DNA of 64,000 bases from Rossellomorea aquimaris (GTDB taxonomy: Bacteria; Bacillota; Bacilli; Bacillales; Bacillaceae_B), in NCBI RefSeq assembly GCF_001877785.1, contig NZ_MINN01000096.1, positions 1 through 64,000 of the forward strand. The letters are read 5' to 3'. Below the pieces are notes generated by a model that saw nothing but the letters and a program-made list of their open reading frames with translations, did not search any database and had not been told where the DNA came from. Every line of letters begins with the position of its first letter. Positions within the stretch are counted from its first letter, which is position 1. Positions 7,980-17,413 of the stretch are shown here, one piece after another. A program made the position numbers and the translations under genes.

Positions 7980-10261
7980 CGGAGTCCTTCTACTTTTGTA
8001 TGGAGGAGTACATCATCATACACATTCATGGTCTGATCTGCGATCCGATCCCAGCTGAACATGGATTGTGCCAATTTCAGCCCAATTTCTCCCAACCGTT
8101 CCGATTTAGATGGCTCATGGAGCAATGAAAGAAGAATTTCAAATAAATCCGAGTCATTGTCAGGCTGGAATAATAAGCCGGTCTTCTCATGCTTTACAAT
8201 GCTTTTCAGCCCACCCGTCTCAGATGCAACCACTGCTTTCCTGAAAGCCATTGCCTCAAGCGCAACAATGCCGAACGGCTCGTAAAGACTCGGAAAGATG
8301 ACTGCCAGACAGTTTTTCAAATAACCATTTCTCTTTTCATCGGAAATGAACCCGGGGAAGAACACCATATCATCCAGATTTTCATTTTTAACAAGCTGGC
8401 GGTAATGCTCGAGCATCGGTCCTTTTCCGGCGATGATGAATGAAACCATGTGACCGTCCCGTTTTAACAGAGCAGCGGCCCTGATAAGCGTTTCAAAGCC
8501 TTTCTCATGCACCATCCTTCCAATGGAAAAGAAATACGGCCTGCTCTCATCAACTGATTGATCAAAGGTCATTTGACCGAGTCTTTCCAATTCAACTCCG
8601 TTGGGTATCACTTCAATAGGTGCTTCAAAAGTAAATAATGATCGGACTTCTTCCTTCATATGCTCACTGCACACGATCAAATGGTCGGACGCCGCAGCCA
8701 GCAATTGTTCTTCACGGTGTATCTTCTCCTGAAGTTCTGTATAGATCCCCTGATTTCTGCCGTGTTCGGTTGCATGGATGGTCGTAATCAATGGAAGAGA
8801 GTAAAATTCCTTCAGCTTGATGGCAGACGTTGATACGATCCAGTCATGGGCGTGAATATGTGTGATTTTCTCCTGTGAGATCAGTTCATGTGCATATTGA
8901 ACAAAGGATTGGTTCAGATCAAACACCCATTTAAAGAAATTTTCTTCATAGGGATGCAGCGGATGCACACGGTGAATAGTCACACCTTCCACAGTTTCGT
9001 AAGGAAGAGTGTCCTTGGCCCTTGCAGTGAGGACGTGTACCTGCTTCCCTTTCTTGACCAGATTATTCGCTAAATCATAAACATGACGCGAAAGCCCGCC
9101 TATAATATTCGGGGGATATTCCCAGCTCAATATCAGGACGGCATCCTGTTTATCCTCATTCGGAGCAGTTGTCTTAGAATTCTGGGAAAGATCTAATAAT
9201 TCATCTGACGGATAAGGATTCACTTTCTTGCGGTGATAAAAAAAGTGATCGTCCGTATTCCCGCCCATCATCATAGCGGCCGTCCTGTTAAAGGCTGAAT
9301 CGTCAATGCCGGTCTCAGACATTCCTTGAATTGCTGAGATGAATTCTCTCATTAATTGTTTGAAGCCGGAAACACTTGTTTTCTTATCGGCCCTCAATCT
9401 CTCCATTTTTTCTTCCATCCAATGAATTTTCCGCAAATTCCTCATCTCTGCATCGTTCATGATCGGCGATTGTTCTTCCATCCCTATATAGCCGAAACCG
9501 ATTCTTGCAAGTGTTGACGGTGCATTGAGCCAGTCATTTAAAGGCAGATCTGAATGGACCGGGAGTTTCTGTCCGTACCCTTCTCTCAAATTTTCATTTT
9601 GAAGATTTTCCGCAGATACCGGAATCAATTTCAACCCTCTTGGGCTGTGAAGGAAATCAGCCTCTTCATTCTCTTTCTCGCTGAACTTGTAAGAAAAGGA
9701 GGAAATGAAAGAGGCTTTAATCCCTTCCCTGAGAAGATAAAGATCGATTCCCGGCAGATAGGCTGCTTGAGGAAGCCAGAAGAATTCCGGATCGCGTCCA
9801 AGGTGTTTCTTGTAAATCCCGATGCTTACCTTAACCTGTGCCTCTATGCCGGTTGTGGTCCGGTAATGTGTCAACGGGACGGAGTTCATGGCAGTCGGGA
9901 TGACCATCGTCTTTCCTTCATCAATAAGATTTTTATAGGCTTCTGACAAGTTCTTGTCCCAATTCAGCCACTGTGAATAGATCCTGACCCACTTCTCCTT
10001 TTCATCCTTCTCTCCCATCAGCATCCCCTGAAGAAATTCATCGGCTGCCGCAATGAATTCCTCTGTAGAAAAGATGCACAGCGCCAATGGATTCAAGATC
10101 ACCGGTATAGGGCATCCATCATTTCTATTAAGCATTTGGATCAGATTTAACTGTTCCTTGAACAGGGCTGAACATCTTTCTAAAAACTCTTTATTATCTT
10201 CCATTTCCATAGCAGGTTCATTGAATCGGGGTATAATCATCACGTTCTGCCAATTGCTCAT
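7976..10261 (-). CDS. Degenerate GH57 domain fused to GT4 glycosyltransferase
   Basis: Residues about 1-340 align with GH57 glucan branching/amylase folds (G-K-T-M-V-I-P-T-A-M, IEAQVKVSIGIYKKHLGRDP, FFWLPQAAYLPGID, LLREGI). The nucleophile glutamate of the WLPE motif is glutamine here (Q165, codon CAA at 9767-9769), the N-terminal H-x-H-L-P-Y motif is gone, and the ATH motif reads A-M-N. The domain is therefore probably non-catalytic. Residues about 373-755 are a complete GT4 domain with IGG, HAHDW, GRMVHEKG and the E-x7-E motif EPFGIVALE. A glycogen-synthase-like or exopolysaccharide transferase role is inferred. Translation is coupled at both ends by 4-bp ATGA-type overlaps. Confidence 0.9.
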   Translation of the reverse strand: MSNWQNVMIIPRFNEPAMEMEDNKEFLERCSALFKEQLNLIQMLNRNDGCPIPVILNPLALCIFSTEEFIAAADEFLQGMLMGEKDEKEKWVRIYSQWLNWDKNLSEAYKNLIDEGKTMVIPTAMNSVPLTHYRTTTGIEAQVKVSIGIYKKHLGRDPEFFWLPQAAYLPGIDLYLLREGIKASFISSFSYKFSEKENEEADFLHSPRGLKLIPVSAENLQNENLREGYGQKLPVHSDLPLNDWLNAPSTLARIGFGYIGMEEQSPIMNDAEMRNLRKIHWMEEKMERLRADKKTSVSGFKQLMREFISAIQGMSETGIDDSAFNRTAAMMMGGNTDDHFFYHRKKVNPYPSDELLDLSQNSKTTAPNEDKQDAVLILSWEYPPNIIGGLSRHVYDLANNLVKKGKQVHVLTARAKDTLPYETVEGVTIHRVHPLHPYEENFFKWVFDLNQSFVQYAHELISQEKITHIHAHDWIVSTSAIKLKEFYSLPLITTIHATEHGRNQGIYTELQEKIHREEQLLAAASDHLIVCSEHMKEEVRSLFTFEAPIEVIPNGVELERLGQMTFDQSVDESRPYFFSIGRMVHEKGFETLIRAAALLKRDGHMVSFIIAGKGPMLEHYRQLVKNENLDDMVFFPGFISDEKRNGYLKNCLAVIFPSLYEPFGIVALEAMAFRKAVVASETGGLKSIVKHEKTGLLFQPDNDSDLFEILLSLLHEPSKSERLGEIGLKLAQSMFSWDRIADQTMNVYDDVLLHTKVEGLR

Positions 10262-10965
10262 GCTTTATCCTCCTGCTCCATCACATAATAAGAGTAGGTG
10301 CTTACATGCTCCACCCATTTCGGTTCTTTCATTCTGCCTTGCTCAAATTCTTTTAATTCTTTTAAACTATGATATTCCGTATCAAGCGCAGTCCGGGGTG
10401 TATGAATGACATTGGACCGCTTTATTGCGATGAATTCCCCTGAAGGGGCCCGCATACCTAAATCCATGCAATAACTCCGGTTTTCCTTAAGGCCATTTAT
10501 AAACCAATCACATTCTGATGAAGGAACGAATGAATCGGAATACGAGTGATGATTATGGCCATTAAATATGATCGAAGTGATATCATACAGCCTGAGAACG
10601 AAAGGTGATTCAACGTCCATATTGAAACGGTCTTTCAAATGATTCACCCATTCTCTGGAAACCGTCCAATAGCAGTAAATCCTGGATCCCGTTGAGTATG
10701 TAATCGTGAGGTCCTCAACGATTGGTCTGCGGCTTTGTTTTCCCGATGTTAATGCAGCTTTTTTCTTTACTCTCCCCACTCGGACATCAGTGTTTTTTTT
10801 CTCTGTTATGGTTTCCGCCGCCGCGATCTCAACGCTCCCCGATTCGAGCACCCTTTGGTATTTTACCCATTGATATTGAACCTTTCCTACGGTCGTACCC
10901 AGCTCTTTGGCAATTTTCCTGAACGAGATGCCCTTTTCTCTCATTATTATGATTTCATCCAGCAC
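10258..10965 (-). CDS. DUF4912 protein with N-terminal helix-turn-helix
   Basis: The first 40 residues (MREKGISFRKIAKELGTTVGKVQYQW) look like a helix-turn-helix of the type that recruits resolvase-like DNA binding. A basic linker (RVKKKAALTSGKQSRR) follows, and residues about 80-215 match DUF4912 (TYSTGSRIYCYWTVSREWV, LRLYDIT, YCMDLGM). DUF4912 proteins are often found next to GH57 and GT4 genes, as here. The GTG start at 10965 follows GGGAGG. It is first in a four-gene operon and could be its regulator; its function is not known to me. Confidence 0.82.
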   Translation of the reverse strand: MLDEIIIMREKGISFRKIAKELGTTVGKVQYQWVKYQRVLESGSVEIAAAETITEKKNTDVRVGRVKKKAALTSGKQSRRPIVEDLTITYSTGSRIYCYWTVSREWVNHLKDRFNMDVESPFVLRLYDITSIIFNGHNHHSYSDSFVPSSECDWFINGLKENRSYCMDLGMRAPSGEFIAIKRSNVIHTPRTALDTEYHSLKELKEFEQGRMKEPKWVEHVSTYSYYVMEQEDKA

Positions 10966-11328
10966 TAAAAGACCCTCCCAGCATTAAACAAATAGTATAT
11001 GAATTCATCTAAATATTATGACAATTATCATTAAGTCAATCGTAACACCGTATTCAAAAACCTACAATAAACGCATTTTGTCGTATCTTGCTAAAGGAGA
11101 AGAAAACAACGCCTGTATAAAGAAAAACTTTAAAATAAATTCTCGAATTTTCCTAAACTGCAAATTTAAAACGGTTTCATTTATGTTACGACATATTTTT
11201 CACTGTATAAACCGGAAACCTTTTGACAAATAAATTAGATTTTTTACAAATTATTCTTTCCTTCTCTAGAGAACGCTCTGCCACTATGCTATAAATAAGT
11301 AAGAATAAACTGGCAAGAGGTGATATCT
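10966..11328. other. Divergent intergenic region with Fur-like palindrome
   Basis: This AT-rich 363-base stretch separates the DUF4912 operon from yqzD. The only structure I see is the near-palindrome ATGACAATTATCAT (about 11018-11031), similar to Fur-family operators, upstream of the DUF4912 operon. A TATAAA at about 11291 could serve yqzD, but no convincing -35 accompanies it. Confidence 0.4.
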
Positions 11329-11676
11329 TTGGAAGCAATACTTATTGGATTATTGGGGTTTTCAATTCTATTATTCTTTCTATCTTTCTTTCAGAAAGAC
11401 AGATATGCTGTCATCGAGAAAGAAGTGGAAGAGTTATCAATGACCGTACTGCAGGAAAATTATCAAATGAAGAAACGGGTGAAAGTATTGGAGGAAGAAC
11501 TGATGATGGACGGGGAAGTATTTCAGGGACGCAATCCCTCCCCTAAGAAACCGATTCATGAAGTGGTAAAGAATCAGGTCATCGCGCTCCATCAGCAGGG
11601 GACACCGCTCGAACAAATCGCAAAACAATCAGCCCTTACAAAATCGGAAGTCGCACACATTATTTCCAAGCTTTAG
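11329..11676 (+). CDS. yqzD: YqzD-like membrane-anchored coiled-coil protein
   Basis: Residues about 3-22 are a single membrane helix, followed by a coiled-coil segment (about 28-60) and a C-terminal helix-turn-helix-like stretch (LHQQGTPLEQIAKQSALTK). B. subtilis has yqzD of about 117 residues beside yqzC and the pst operon, which matches size and place. The TTG at 11329 sits 5-7 bases after AAGAGGTGAT; the GTG at 11320 is part of that site. It is followed after 12 bases by yqzC. Function unknown. Confidence 0.75.
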   Translation: MEAILIGLLGFSILLFFLSFFQKDRYAVIEKEVEELSMTVLQENYQMKKRVKVLEEELMMDGEVFQGRNPSPKKPIHEVVKNQVIALHQQGTPLEQIAKQSALTKSEVAHIISKL

Positions 11677-11688
11677 AAAGGAGCCCAC

Positions 11689-12138
11689 ATGAACAAGCAG
11701 ACAACCAGAGCCTTTTCAGCGGGCATCATGTTCACCGCCGCAATCATATTCATCTACGGTCTTTACTTTAATGAAGCGCCTTCGCAGAATGAAGACGCTC
11801 TCCCCTCTGGCATTATCATTATAAAAGAGTCAGAAATCAAGGCAAAAGAGAACGAAATCTCCGACTTAAAGAAACAGCTTGATCGATATAAGACTGGAAC
11901 AGAAAAAGAGAATGCTCCCACCCAGACAGACAAATATCAATTGACACTCTCTATAAAAGCCGGGACGCCACCCCAGGATATTGAAGAGAAATTGAAAGAT
12001 GTGAACATCATCAGTGAGGATGAGGATTTCGTCCAGTTTGTAGTTGATAATGGGTATGCTGATAAAATACAGATCGGTGAGTTTCTTGTTAACTCGGAGA
12101 TGTCAGTGGAAGAAATTGCAAACACAATCATTAAATAA
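11689..12138 (+). CDS. yqzC: YqzC-like protein with MltG/YceG-type LysM-like domain
   Basis: The protein begins with one membrane helix (about residues 8-27), a short coiled coil (about 48-65), and then a domain of about 65 residues (TLSIKAGTPPQDIEEKLKD ... EEIANTI). That domain resembles the LysM-like part of endolytic transglycosylase MltG/YceG without its catalytic domain. It may bind peptidoglycan outside the membrane; this is inference. The ATG follows GAAAGGAGCC by 3 to 4 bases. It forms a two-gene unit with yqzD, ended by the terminator at 12174-12215. Confidence 0.78.
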   Translation: MNKQTTRAFSAGIMFTAAIIFIYGLYFNEAPSQNEDALPSGIIIIKESEIKAKENEISDLKKQLDRYKTGTEKENAPTQTDKYQLTLSIKAGTPPQDIEEKLKDVNIISEDEDFVQFVVDNGYADKIQIGEFLVNSEMSVEEIANTIIK

Positions 12139-12173
12139 AAGGGCAACCTGTATAGTTTAATCAGGATTATAAC

Positions 12174-12215
12174 AAAAGCTGGCTGACAAGAATTTTGTCA
12201 GCCAGCTTTCTTTGT
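12174..12215. terminator. Bidirectional terminator between yqzC and phoU
   Basis: AGCTGGCTGACAA (12178-12190) and TTGTCAGCCAGCT (12195-12207) form a 13-bp stem flanked by A and T rich runs. It serves the convergent yqzC and pst-phoU units. Confidence 0.85.
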
Positions 12216-12242
12216 TAACTCCATGGAAGGTATTGAGCTTTA

Positions 12243-12902
12243 TCAATCGTTCAAATCGAAGCGCTCTCCGGTTACCAGATAAATGACATTCTCACAGATG
12301 TTCGTCACATGGTCGGCAACCCGTTCAATATATCTGCAAGTAAACGCAAGCTGAGTGATCTGGCTGATCTCGTCCGGATATTGAGGGATGTATGCCATCA
12401 GTTCCTGAACGAGCTTTCCGTACAACTCATCGACTTCATCATCACGGTCGGCTATCTTTCTTGCAGCTGCAGCATCTTCTTCGTAAAATGCTTTCAGGGC
12501 GTCTTCAAGCATTTCTTCTGCAATCGACAGCATCCTTGGGATTTCTTCAATCGGTTTGATCAGTTTTTGATCGCCTATGTGCAGAGTGGCTTTACTGATA
12601 TTGGTGGCCATATCGCCGATCCGTTCAATCTCGGAACAAATTCTTAAAGCGGAGATGATTTTGCGCAAATCAGTTGCTACTGGTGACTCCTTCGCAATCA
12701 GTACGATTGCCATATTGTTGATTTCGTTATCAAATTTGTTAATTAAACGGTCATTGCTAATGATTTCCCTGGCTTTTTCTATGTCTTGATTTTTAAGTGT
12801 CTCAATCGAATCCCTAAGAGATACTTTTGCCAAATCAGCCATGTCGAATAATTTTTCTTTCAGTTCTTTCAATTTGTTATCAAAATGCGTTCTGTTCACC
12901 AT
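12243..12902 (-). CDS. phoU: Phosphate signalling protein PhoU
   Basis: The 219-residue protein has the two tandem PhoU helical repeats with metal-binding signatures ERIGDMATNI and ERVADHVTNI. PhoU couples the Pst transporter to the phosphate-sensing kinase PhoR and limits phosphate uptake. It starts 37 bases after pstB2 and closes the operon. B. subtilis lacks phoU in its pst operon, so this arrangement is closer to other Bacillaceae. The ATG follows AGGGGAATG. Confidence 0.95.
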   Translation of the reverse strand: MVNRTHFDNKLKELKEKLFDMADLAKVSLRDSIETLKNQDIEKAREIISNDRLINKFDNEINNMAIVLIAKESPVATDLRKIISALRICSEIERIGDMATNISKATLHIGDQKLIKPIEEIPRMLSIAEEMLEDALKAFYEEDAAAARKIADRDDEVDELYGKLVQELMAYIPQYPDEISQITQLAFTCRYIERVADHVTNICENVIYLVTGERFDLND

Positions 12903-12939
12903 GAATTCATTCCCCTTTATCGTCTTTTATGAACTTAAA

Positions 12940-13713
12940 TCAGCCAAATCTGCCGCTGATGTAGTCTTCTGTCCGTTTGTCAGCTGGATTTGAGAAGATT
13001 TTATCTGTTTCGTCCAATTCAATTAAGTCCCCAAGAAGGAAAAATGCCGTTTTATCAGACACCCTTGCAGCCTGCTGCATATTATGGGTGACGATGACGA
13101 TTGTATACTGTTTCTTCAGCTCTGCGATCAACTCTTCGATTTTCACCGTAGAAATCGGGTCAAGCGCGGACGTTGGTTCATCCATCAAAAGGACGTCCGG
13201 CTTTGTGGCAAGTGCGCGGGCAATGCACAGACGCTGCTGCTGGCCACCGGAAAGTCCGAGCGCTGGAGCATCCAAACGGTCCTTTACTTCATCCCACAGC
13301 GCAACATTTTTTAAGCTGGTTTCTACGATTTCATCCAGTTCTGCCTTCTTTTTGGTACCATGGATCTTAGGGCCGAAAGTGACATTGTCATAAATGCTCT
13401 GCGGGAAGGGATTACCCTTCTGGAAAACCATTCCGACGTTTTTCCTCAGCTCAACCAGGTCGATGCGGTCTGAGAGAATGTTTTTGCCTTTATAGTTGAT
13501 CTCACCTGACATTTTGATTCCGGGTACGGAACGATTCATCAGATTCAACGTTTTGACAAACGTTGATTTCCCGCAGCCAGAAGGACCGATGATTGCGGTC
13601 ACTTCCTTCTCCAGGATCGGAAATGTAATATTTTTTAGCGCATAGTTATTCCCATACCATAAATTCAGGTCATCTACATTGAATATCGTGTTCTTTTCTA
13701 CAGCTGTTCTCAT
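12940..13713 (-). CDS. pstB2: Phosphate ABC transporter ATP-binding protein PstB (second copy)
   Basis: The ATPase has Walker [10 protein letters not shown], signature LSGGQQQR, Walker [13 protein letters not shown] and the H-loop THN. The closing EDYISGRFG is typical of PstB. It energises high-affinity phosphate import through PstC-PstA. Two PstB genes in tandem are also found in B. subtilis (pstBA and pstBB); this one is the distal copy. Spacing to the first copy is 26 bases. Confidence 0.95.
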   Translation of the reverse strand: MRTAVEKNTIFNVDDLNLWYGNNYALKNITFPILEKEVTAIIGPSGCGKSTFVKTLNLMNRSVPGIKMSGEINYKGKNILSDRIDLVELRKNVGMVFQKGNPFPQSIYDNVTFGPKIHGTKKKAELDEIVETSLKNVALWDEVKDRLDAPALGLSGGQQQRLCIARALATKPDVLLMDEPTSALDPISTVKIEELIAELKKQYTIVIVTHNMQQAARVSDKTAFFLLGDLIELDETDKIFSNPADKRTEDYISGRFG

Positions 13714-13739
13714 ATTAAAAACCCCTCCATCCTCTTAAA

Positions 13740-14552
13740 TCAACTGAAACGCCCTGAGATATAGTCTTCCGTACGTTTCTCTGATGGGTTTGTGAATATC
13801 TTCTCTGTCTCGTCAAACTCCACCAGATCTCCGTTATAAAAGAAAGCCGTTTTGTCGGAAACCCGCGAAGCCTGCCCCATATTATGTGTAACAATGACGA
13901 TTGTATAGTCTTTTTTCAATTCAGTGATCAATTCCTCTATTTTCGCGTTGGAAATTGGATCTAGTGCAGATGCCGGCTCATCAAGCAGCATGACGGTTGG
14001 TTTCATCGCAATCGTCCTCGCAATACAGAGACGCTGCTGCTGACCGCCTGAAAGAGAAAGGGCTGATGTGTGCAGGCGGTCCTTTACTTCATCCCACAAG
14101 GCAGCCTTCCTTAAACTTTCTTCTACAATGTCCATAAGAGTACTCTTCTTTTTGATACCGGAAAACTTAAGGGCATGTGTGATGTTCTCATAGATTGATT
14201 TATTGAATGGGTTCGGTTTCTGGAAGACCATTCCGATTTCTTTTCTCAGTGCCACGACGTCAATGTTCTTCGCAAGGAGGTTGACATCCTCGTACATGAT
14301 TTTCCCTTCAGCACGCGCAATCGGCACGAGGTCGTTCATTCGGTTGATTGTCCGAAGGAATGTGGATTTCCCGCATCCTGATGGACCGATTAATGCCGTA
14401 ACCGCGTTCTTCTCTATTTTCATATTGATATTCTTCACTGCATGATTATCGCCGTAATAAAAGTTGAGGTCCTGCACATCCAAGATGATTTCTCTGGATG
14501 ATTTCTTATAGTCCGATCTAATTGGTTTTTCTGTTAATTGTACAGACATCAT
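13740..14552 (-). CDS. pstB1: Phosphate ABC transporter ATP-binding protein PstB (first copy)
   Basis: This 270-residue ATPase is closely related to its downstream neighbour and shares Walker [10 protein letters not shown], signature LSGGQQQR and Walker [12 protein letters not shown]. It carries a longer N-terminal extension (about 20 residues). It lies 15 bases after pstA. The duplication probably predates the genus, since the same pair stands in B. subtilis. Confidence 0.95.
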   Translation of the reverse strand: MMSVQLTEKPIRSDYKKSSREIILDVQDLNFYYGDNHAVKNINMKIEKNAVTALIGPSGCGKSTFLRTINRMNDLVPIARAEGKIMYEDVNLLAKNIDVVALRKEIGMVFQKPNPFNKSIYENITHALKFSGIKKKSTLMDIVEESLRKAALWDEVKDRLHTSALSLSGGQQQRLCIARTIAMKPTVMLLDEPASALDPISNAKIEELITELKKDYTIVIVTHNMGQASRVSDKTAFFYNGDLVEFDETEKIFTNPSEKRTEDYISGRFS

Positions 14553-14567
14553 TTATCACACCTTCTA

Positions 14568-15455
14568 TTATTTTGTTGCTGTGATTTTCTTGTGTATATA
14601 GCTTCCAAGGAATCTGGCACCAAGATTAAAGATCAGGACAGAGATGATAAGAACCGCAGATGCGCCTGCAGCTTTTTCATCTACATCCGGGATCAACCCT
14701 TGTGTGTTTACTGACCAAATGTGTACCGCTAACGTTTCAGCAGGTCTGAAAAGATTGAGCGGGGACGTCGGTGAAAATGGATTCCAATCCATATAATTCA
14801 GTCTTGGTGTAGATAGACCGGCTGTGAATAATAATGCAGCCGCTTCTCCAAAAACCCTTCCCGATGCCAGGATTGCCCCCGTCAGAATGGATGGGAATGC
14901 GCCCGGGATCAAGACGGTTTTAACCGTATGCCAATTGGTAATACCTAGTGCGAGACTTGCTTCTTTCAGCTCCCTCGGTACACTTCTGATCGCGTCTTCG
15001 CTGACACGTACCATGACAGGCAGATTGAACACTGTCAAAGCAAGTGCACCGCCGATGATTGTGTAGCCCCAGCCAGTGATGTTAACAAATACTAATAAGC
15101 CGAACATCCCGATAACAATCGAAGGAAGGGATGCAAGTACTTCAATACACGAACGGATGGAATCCGTCACTTTACCAGGCTTTGCGTACTCAGACATATA
15201 TATACCGCCGCCGACTCCAAGAGGGACAGTGATAATCATTGTGATCACCAGGATGTAGAAAGAATTGAAAAGCTGATCTCTGATTCCGCCGCCCGCGCGT
15301 ACTGCGCTTGAAGGGGATGTAAGGAAATCCCAAGTAATATAAGGAACACCTTTGACTAAGATATATGAAAATAATGCTATCAATATTGAAATGATGATGG
15401 CCGCGATCCCGATAAATATACCGGTCGCAAGCTTATCGGCTCTTTTACTGTTCAT
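14568..15455 (-). CDS. pstA: Phosphate ABC transporter permease PstA
   Basis: Six membrane segments and the inner-membrane permease loop (EASLALGITNWHTVKTVLIPGAFPSIL, shortened family EAA motif) identify PstA. It forms the transmembrane channel with PstC. Its ATG overlaps the pstC stop by one base and sits behind GGAGGAAAAT. Confidence 0.95.
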   Translation of the reverse strand: MNSKRADKLATGIFIGIAAIIISILIALFSYILVKGVPYITWDFLTSPSSAVRAGGGIRDQLFNSFYILVITMIITVPLGVGGGIYMSEYAKPGKVTDSIRSCIEVLASLPSIVIGMFGLLVFVNITGWGYTIIGGALALTVFNLPVMVRVSEDAIRSVPRELKEASLALGITNWHTVKTVLIPGAFPSILTGAILASGRVFGEAAALLFTAGLSTPRLNYMDWNPFSPTSPLNLFRPAETLAVHIWSVNTQGLIPDVDEKAAGASAVLIISVLIFNLGARFLGSYIHKKITATK

Positions 15456-16372
15456 TAGATTTTCCTCCTAGCAGAGAGATAACGGATAATCAGGATAAAT
15501 ATGAATGACATAACCAATAGGATTAGGCCCATTGACCATAGTGTATTATTTTCAACACTTCCATATGTTGTATGTCCCATATTCAGCGTGATGATCGTTG
15601 TCAATGTTGCAGAAGCATCCAATATACTTCCAGGCAGATCTCTTGTATTACCGATGACCATCTGGACTGCAAGTGCTTCACCAAAAGCCCTTGCCATACC
15701 AAGCACTACCGCTGTCAGCAAAGTAGGGAGTGCCGCCGGGATCAATACTTTTCGAATCGTCTGCCAGCGTGTCGCCCCTAATGCATAGGAACCGTCCCTT
15801 AAGCTCTTAGGCAATGAACTCATTGCGTCCGTTGCAATTGTTGTGACAGTCGGCAGGATCATGACTGAAAGCACAATCGTCCCTGCCAGCAGTGAGAATC
15901 CCATACCAGAGAAATTCTCACGAATAAACGGTACTAATACTGTAAGCCCTATAAATCCATAAACAACTGACGGAATCCCTACAAGCAGCTCGACGATCGG
16001 CTGCATGATTTTCCTTCCCCATGAAGGTGCGATTTCAGTCATGAAGATTGCTCCGCCGATACCAAGAGGGGCGGCAATCAATGCAGAAAGAATCGTAACA
16101 GCAAAGGATCCGAAGATGAACGGCAGTGCTCCATACACAGGGTTTTCTCCTGTAGGGCTCCAATCCGGGCTGGTTAAGAACTCAATGAGGCTTACACCAT
16201 TTTTTATGAATGATTGCAATCCTTTCGTGCTAAGGAAAATCGTTATTGAAATGGTCGCTGCAATCATAATGATTGCAGATAACGTCACTAAGAACTTCCC
16301 TTTAAATTCCCCGTTCATCCAAGCTCTATTATTCTTCACTAGCCTCTTTGAGGCAGGCATATTTTTTTCCAT
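15455..16372 (-). CDS. pstC: Phosphate ABC transporter permease PstC
   Basis: The permease has six membrane segments and the EAA-type loop DGSYALGATRWQTIRKVLIP. The longest frame starts with a TTG at 16381, which lies too close to the AGGGGTG site; the ATG at 16372 has proper spacing. It follows pstS by about 80 bases and overlaps pstA. Confidence 0.94.
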   Translation of the reverse strand: MEKNMPASKRLVKNNRAWMNGEFKGKFLVTLSAIIMIAATISITIFLSTKGLQSFIKNGVSLIEFLTSPDWSPTGENPVYGALPFIFGSFAVTILSALIAAPLGIGGAIFMTEIAPSWGRKIMQPIVELLVGIPSVVYGFIGLTVLVPFIRENFSGMGFSLLAGTIVLSVMILPTVTTIATDAMSSLPKSLRDGSYALGATRWQTIRKVLIPAALPTLLTAVVLGMARAFGEALAVQMVIGNTRDLPGSILDASATLTTIITLNMGHTTYGSVENNTLWSMGLILLVMSFIFILIIRYLSARRKI

Positions 16373-16454
16373 ACTCGTCAAACACCCCTAATACGATATA
16401 ATAGGGCAAATGCGTACCCGCATTTACCCTATTGATTTATTGGAATACTGAATA

Positions 16455-17351
16455 CTACTTCTTTGTTTGATTACCTTCTGCGTCGCGTTCCACTTCCATT
16501 TTTGTAGAAGCGATGTAACCTTGGTCTTTTAATAGTCCAGTTTGAACTTCCTCACTCATCATGTAATCAAGGAATTCTTTTGCAAGTCCTTCTGGTTCAC
16601 CCTTTGTATAAGAGTGCTGATAAGCCCAGATCGGGAATTCACCTTTTTGTACATTTTCATCTGTCGCTTTAACACCATCTACTGATAGTGGAATCACACT
16701 GTCATCTGTGAAGTAAGAGAAAGCAAGATAACCGACTGCCCCATCCGTTTCAATGATGATTTTCTTCACAGTGTTTGATGAGTCTTCTGTGATTCCTTCA
16801 GCTGGAGTTTCACCATCAAGACCGTATTTCACGAAAGTTGCACGTGTACCAGATGAATCCGGACGGTTTACAAGCGTGATTTTTTGATCTTTACCGCCAA
16901 GCTCTTTCCAGTTCTTGATTTCACCTGTAAATACCTTTTTAAGGTCTTCTTTTGAAATGTCTTTTACACCAACATTCGGATTCACTGCAGCTGTCATACC
17001 AACGACCGCCACTTTATGGTCAACCAGCTCGTCCGCCGGAATTCCTTCCTTTTCTTCAGCAAACACGTCAGAATTACCGATTTGAACTGACCCCTCAGAA
17101 ACCTGGGATAATCCTGTACCAGAACCGCCAGCATTTACCTGGATATCTGCTTCTGGATTTTCTGCCATGAATTCTTCAGCTGCCGCTGCAACCAATGGCT
17201 GCATCGCAGAAGAACCTGAAACTACGATTGAACCTGAGGCACCTTCGCCTCCGCCTTCTTCGTTACCTGCATTTCCATTTCCGCAGGCAGCCGCGAAAGC
17301 AACAAGCATTCCTACGATCAAAAGCAGTCCGTATTTCTTTAAGTTCTTCAT
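16455..17351 (-). CDS. pstS: Phosphate-binding lipoprotein PstS
   Basis: A signal peptide ends in the lipobox A-A-A-C with the lipidated cysteine at residue 23. The mature protein is the PBP-like phosphate receptor (SGSSAMQPLV, GGSGTGLSQV, and RPDSSGTRATF contact phosphate in the family). It delivers phosphate to PstC-PstA. It is first in the pst operon, with PhoP direct repeats about 60 to 100 bases upstream. The ATG follows a purine-rich GGGGGAATTACGTA stretch. Confidence 0.96.
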   Translation of the reverse strand: MKNLKKYGLLLIVGMLVAFAAACGNGNAGNEEGGGEGASGSIVVSGSSAMQPLVAAAAEEFMAENPEADIQVNAGGSGTGLSQVSEGSVQIGNSDVFAEEKEGIPADELVDHKVAVVGMTAAVNPNVGVKDISKEDLKKVFTGEIKNWKELGGKDQKITLVNRPDSSGTRATFVKYGLDGETPAEGITEDSSNTVKKIIIETDGAVGYLAFSYFTDDSVIPLSVDGVKATDENVQKGEFPIWAYQHSYTKGEPEGLAKEFLDYMMSEEVQTGLLKDQGYIASTKMEVERDAEGNQTKK

Positions 17352-17413
17352 TACGTAATTCCCCCTAAGAATATTGGTTGTTTTGTCCTACGAGTACTAG
17401 ATTAATAGACGAG

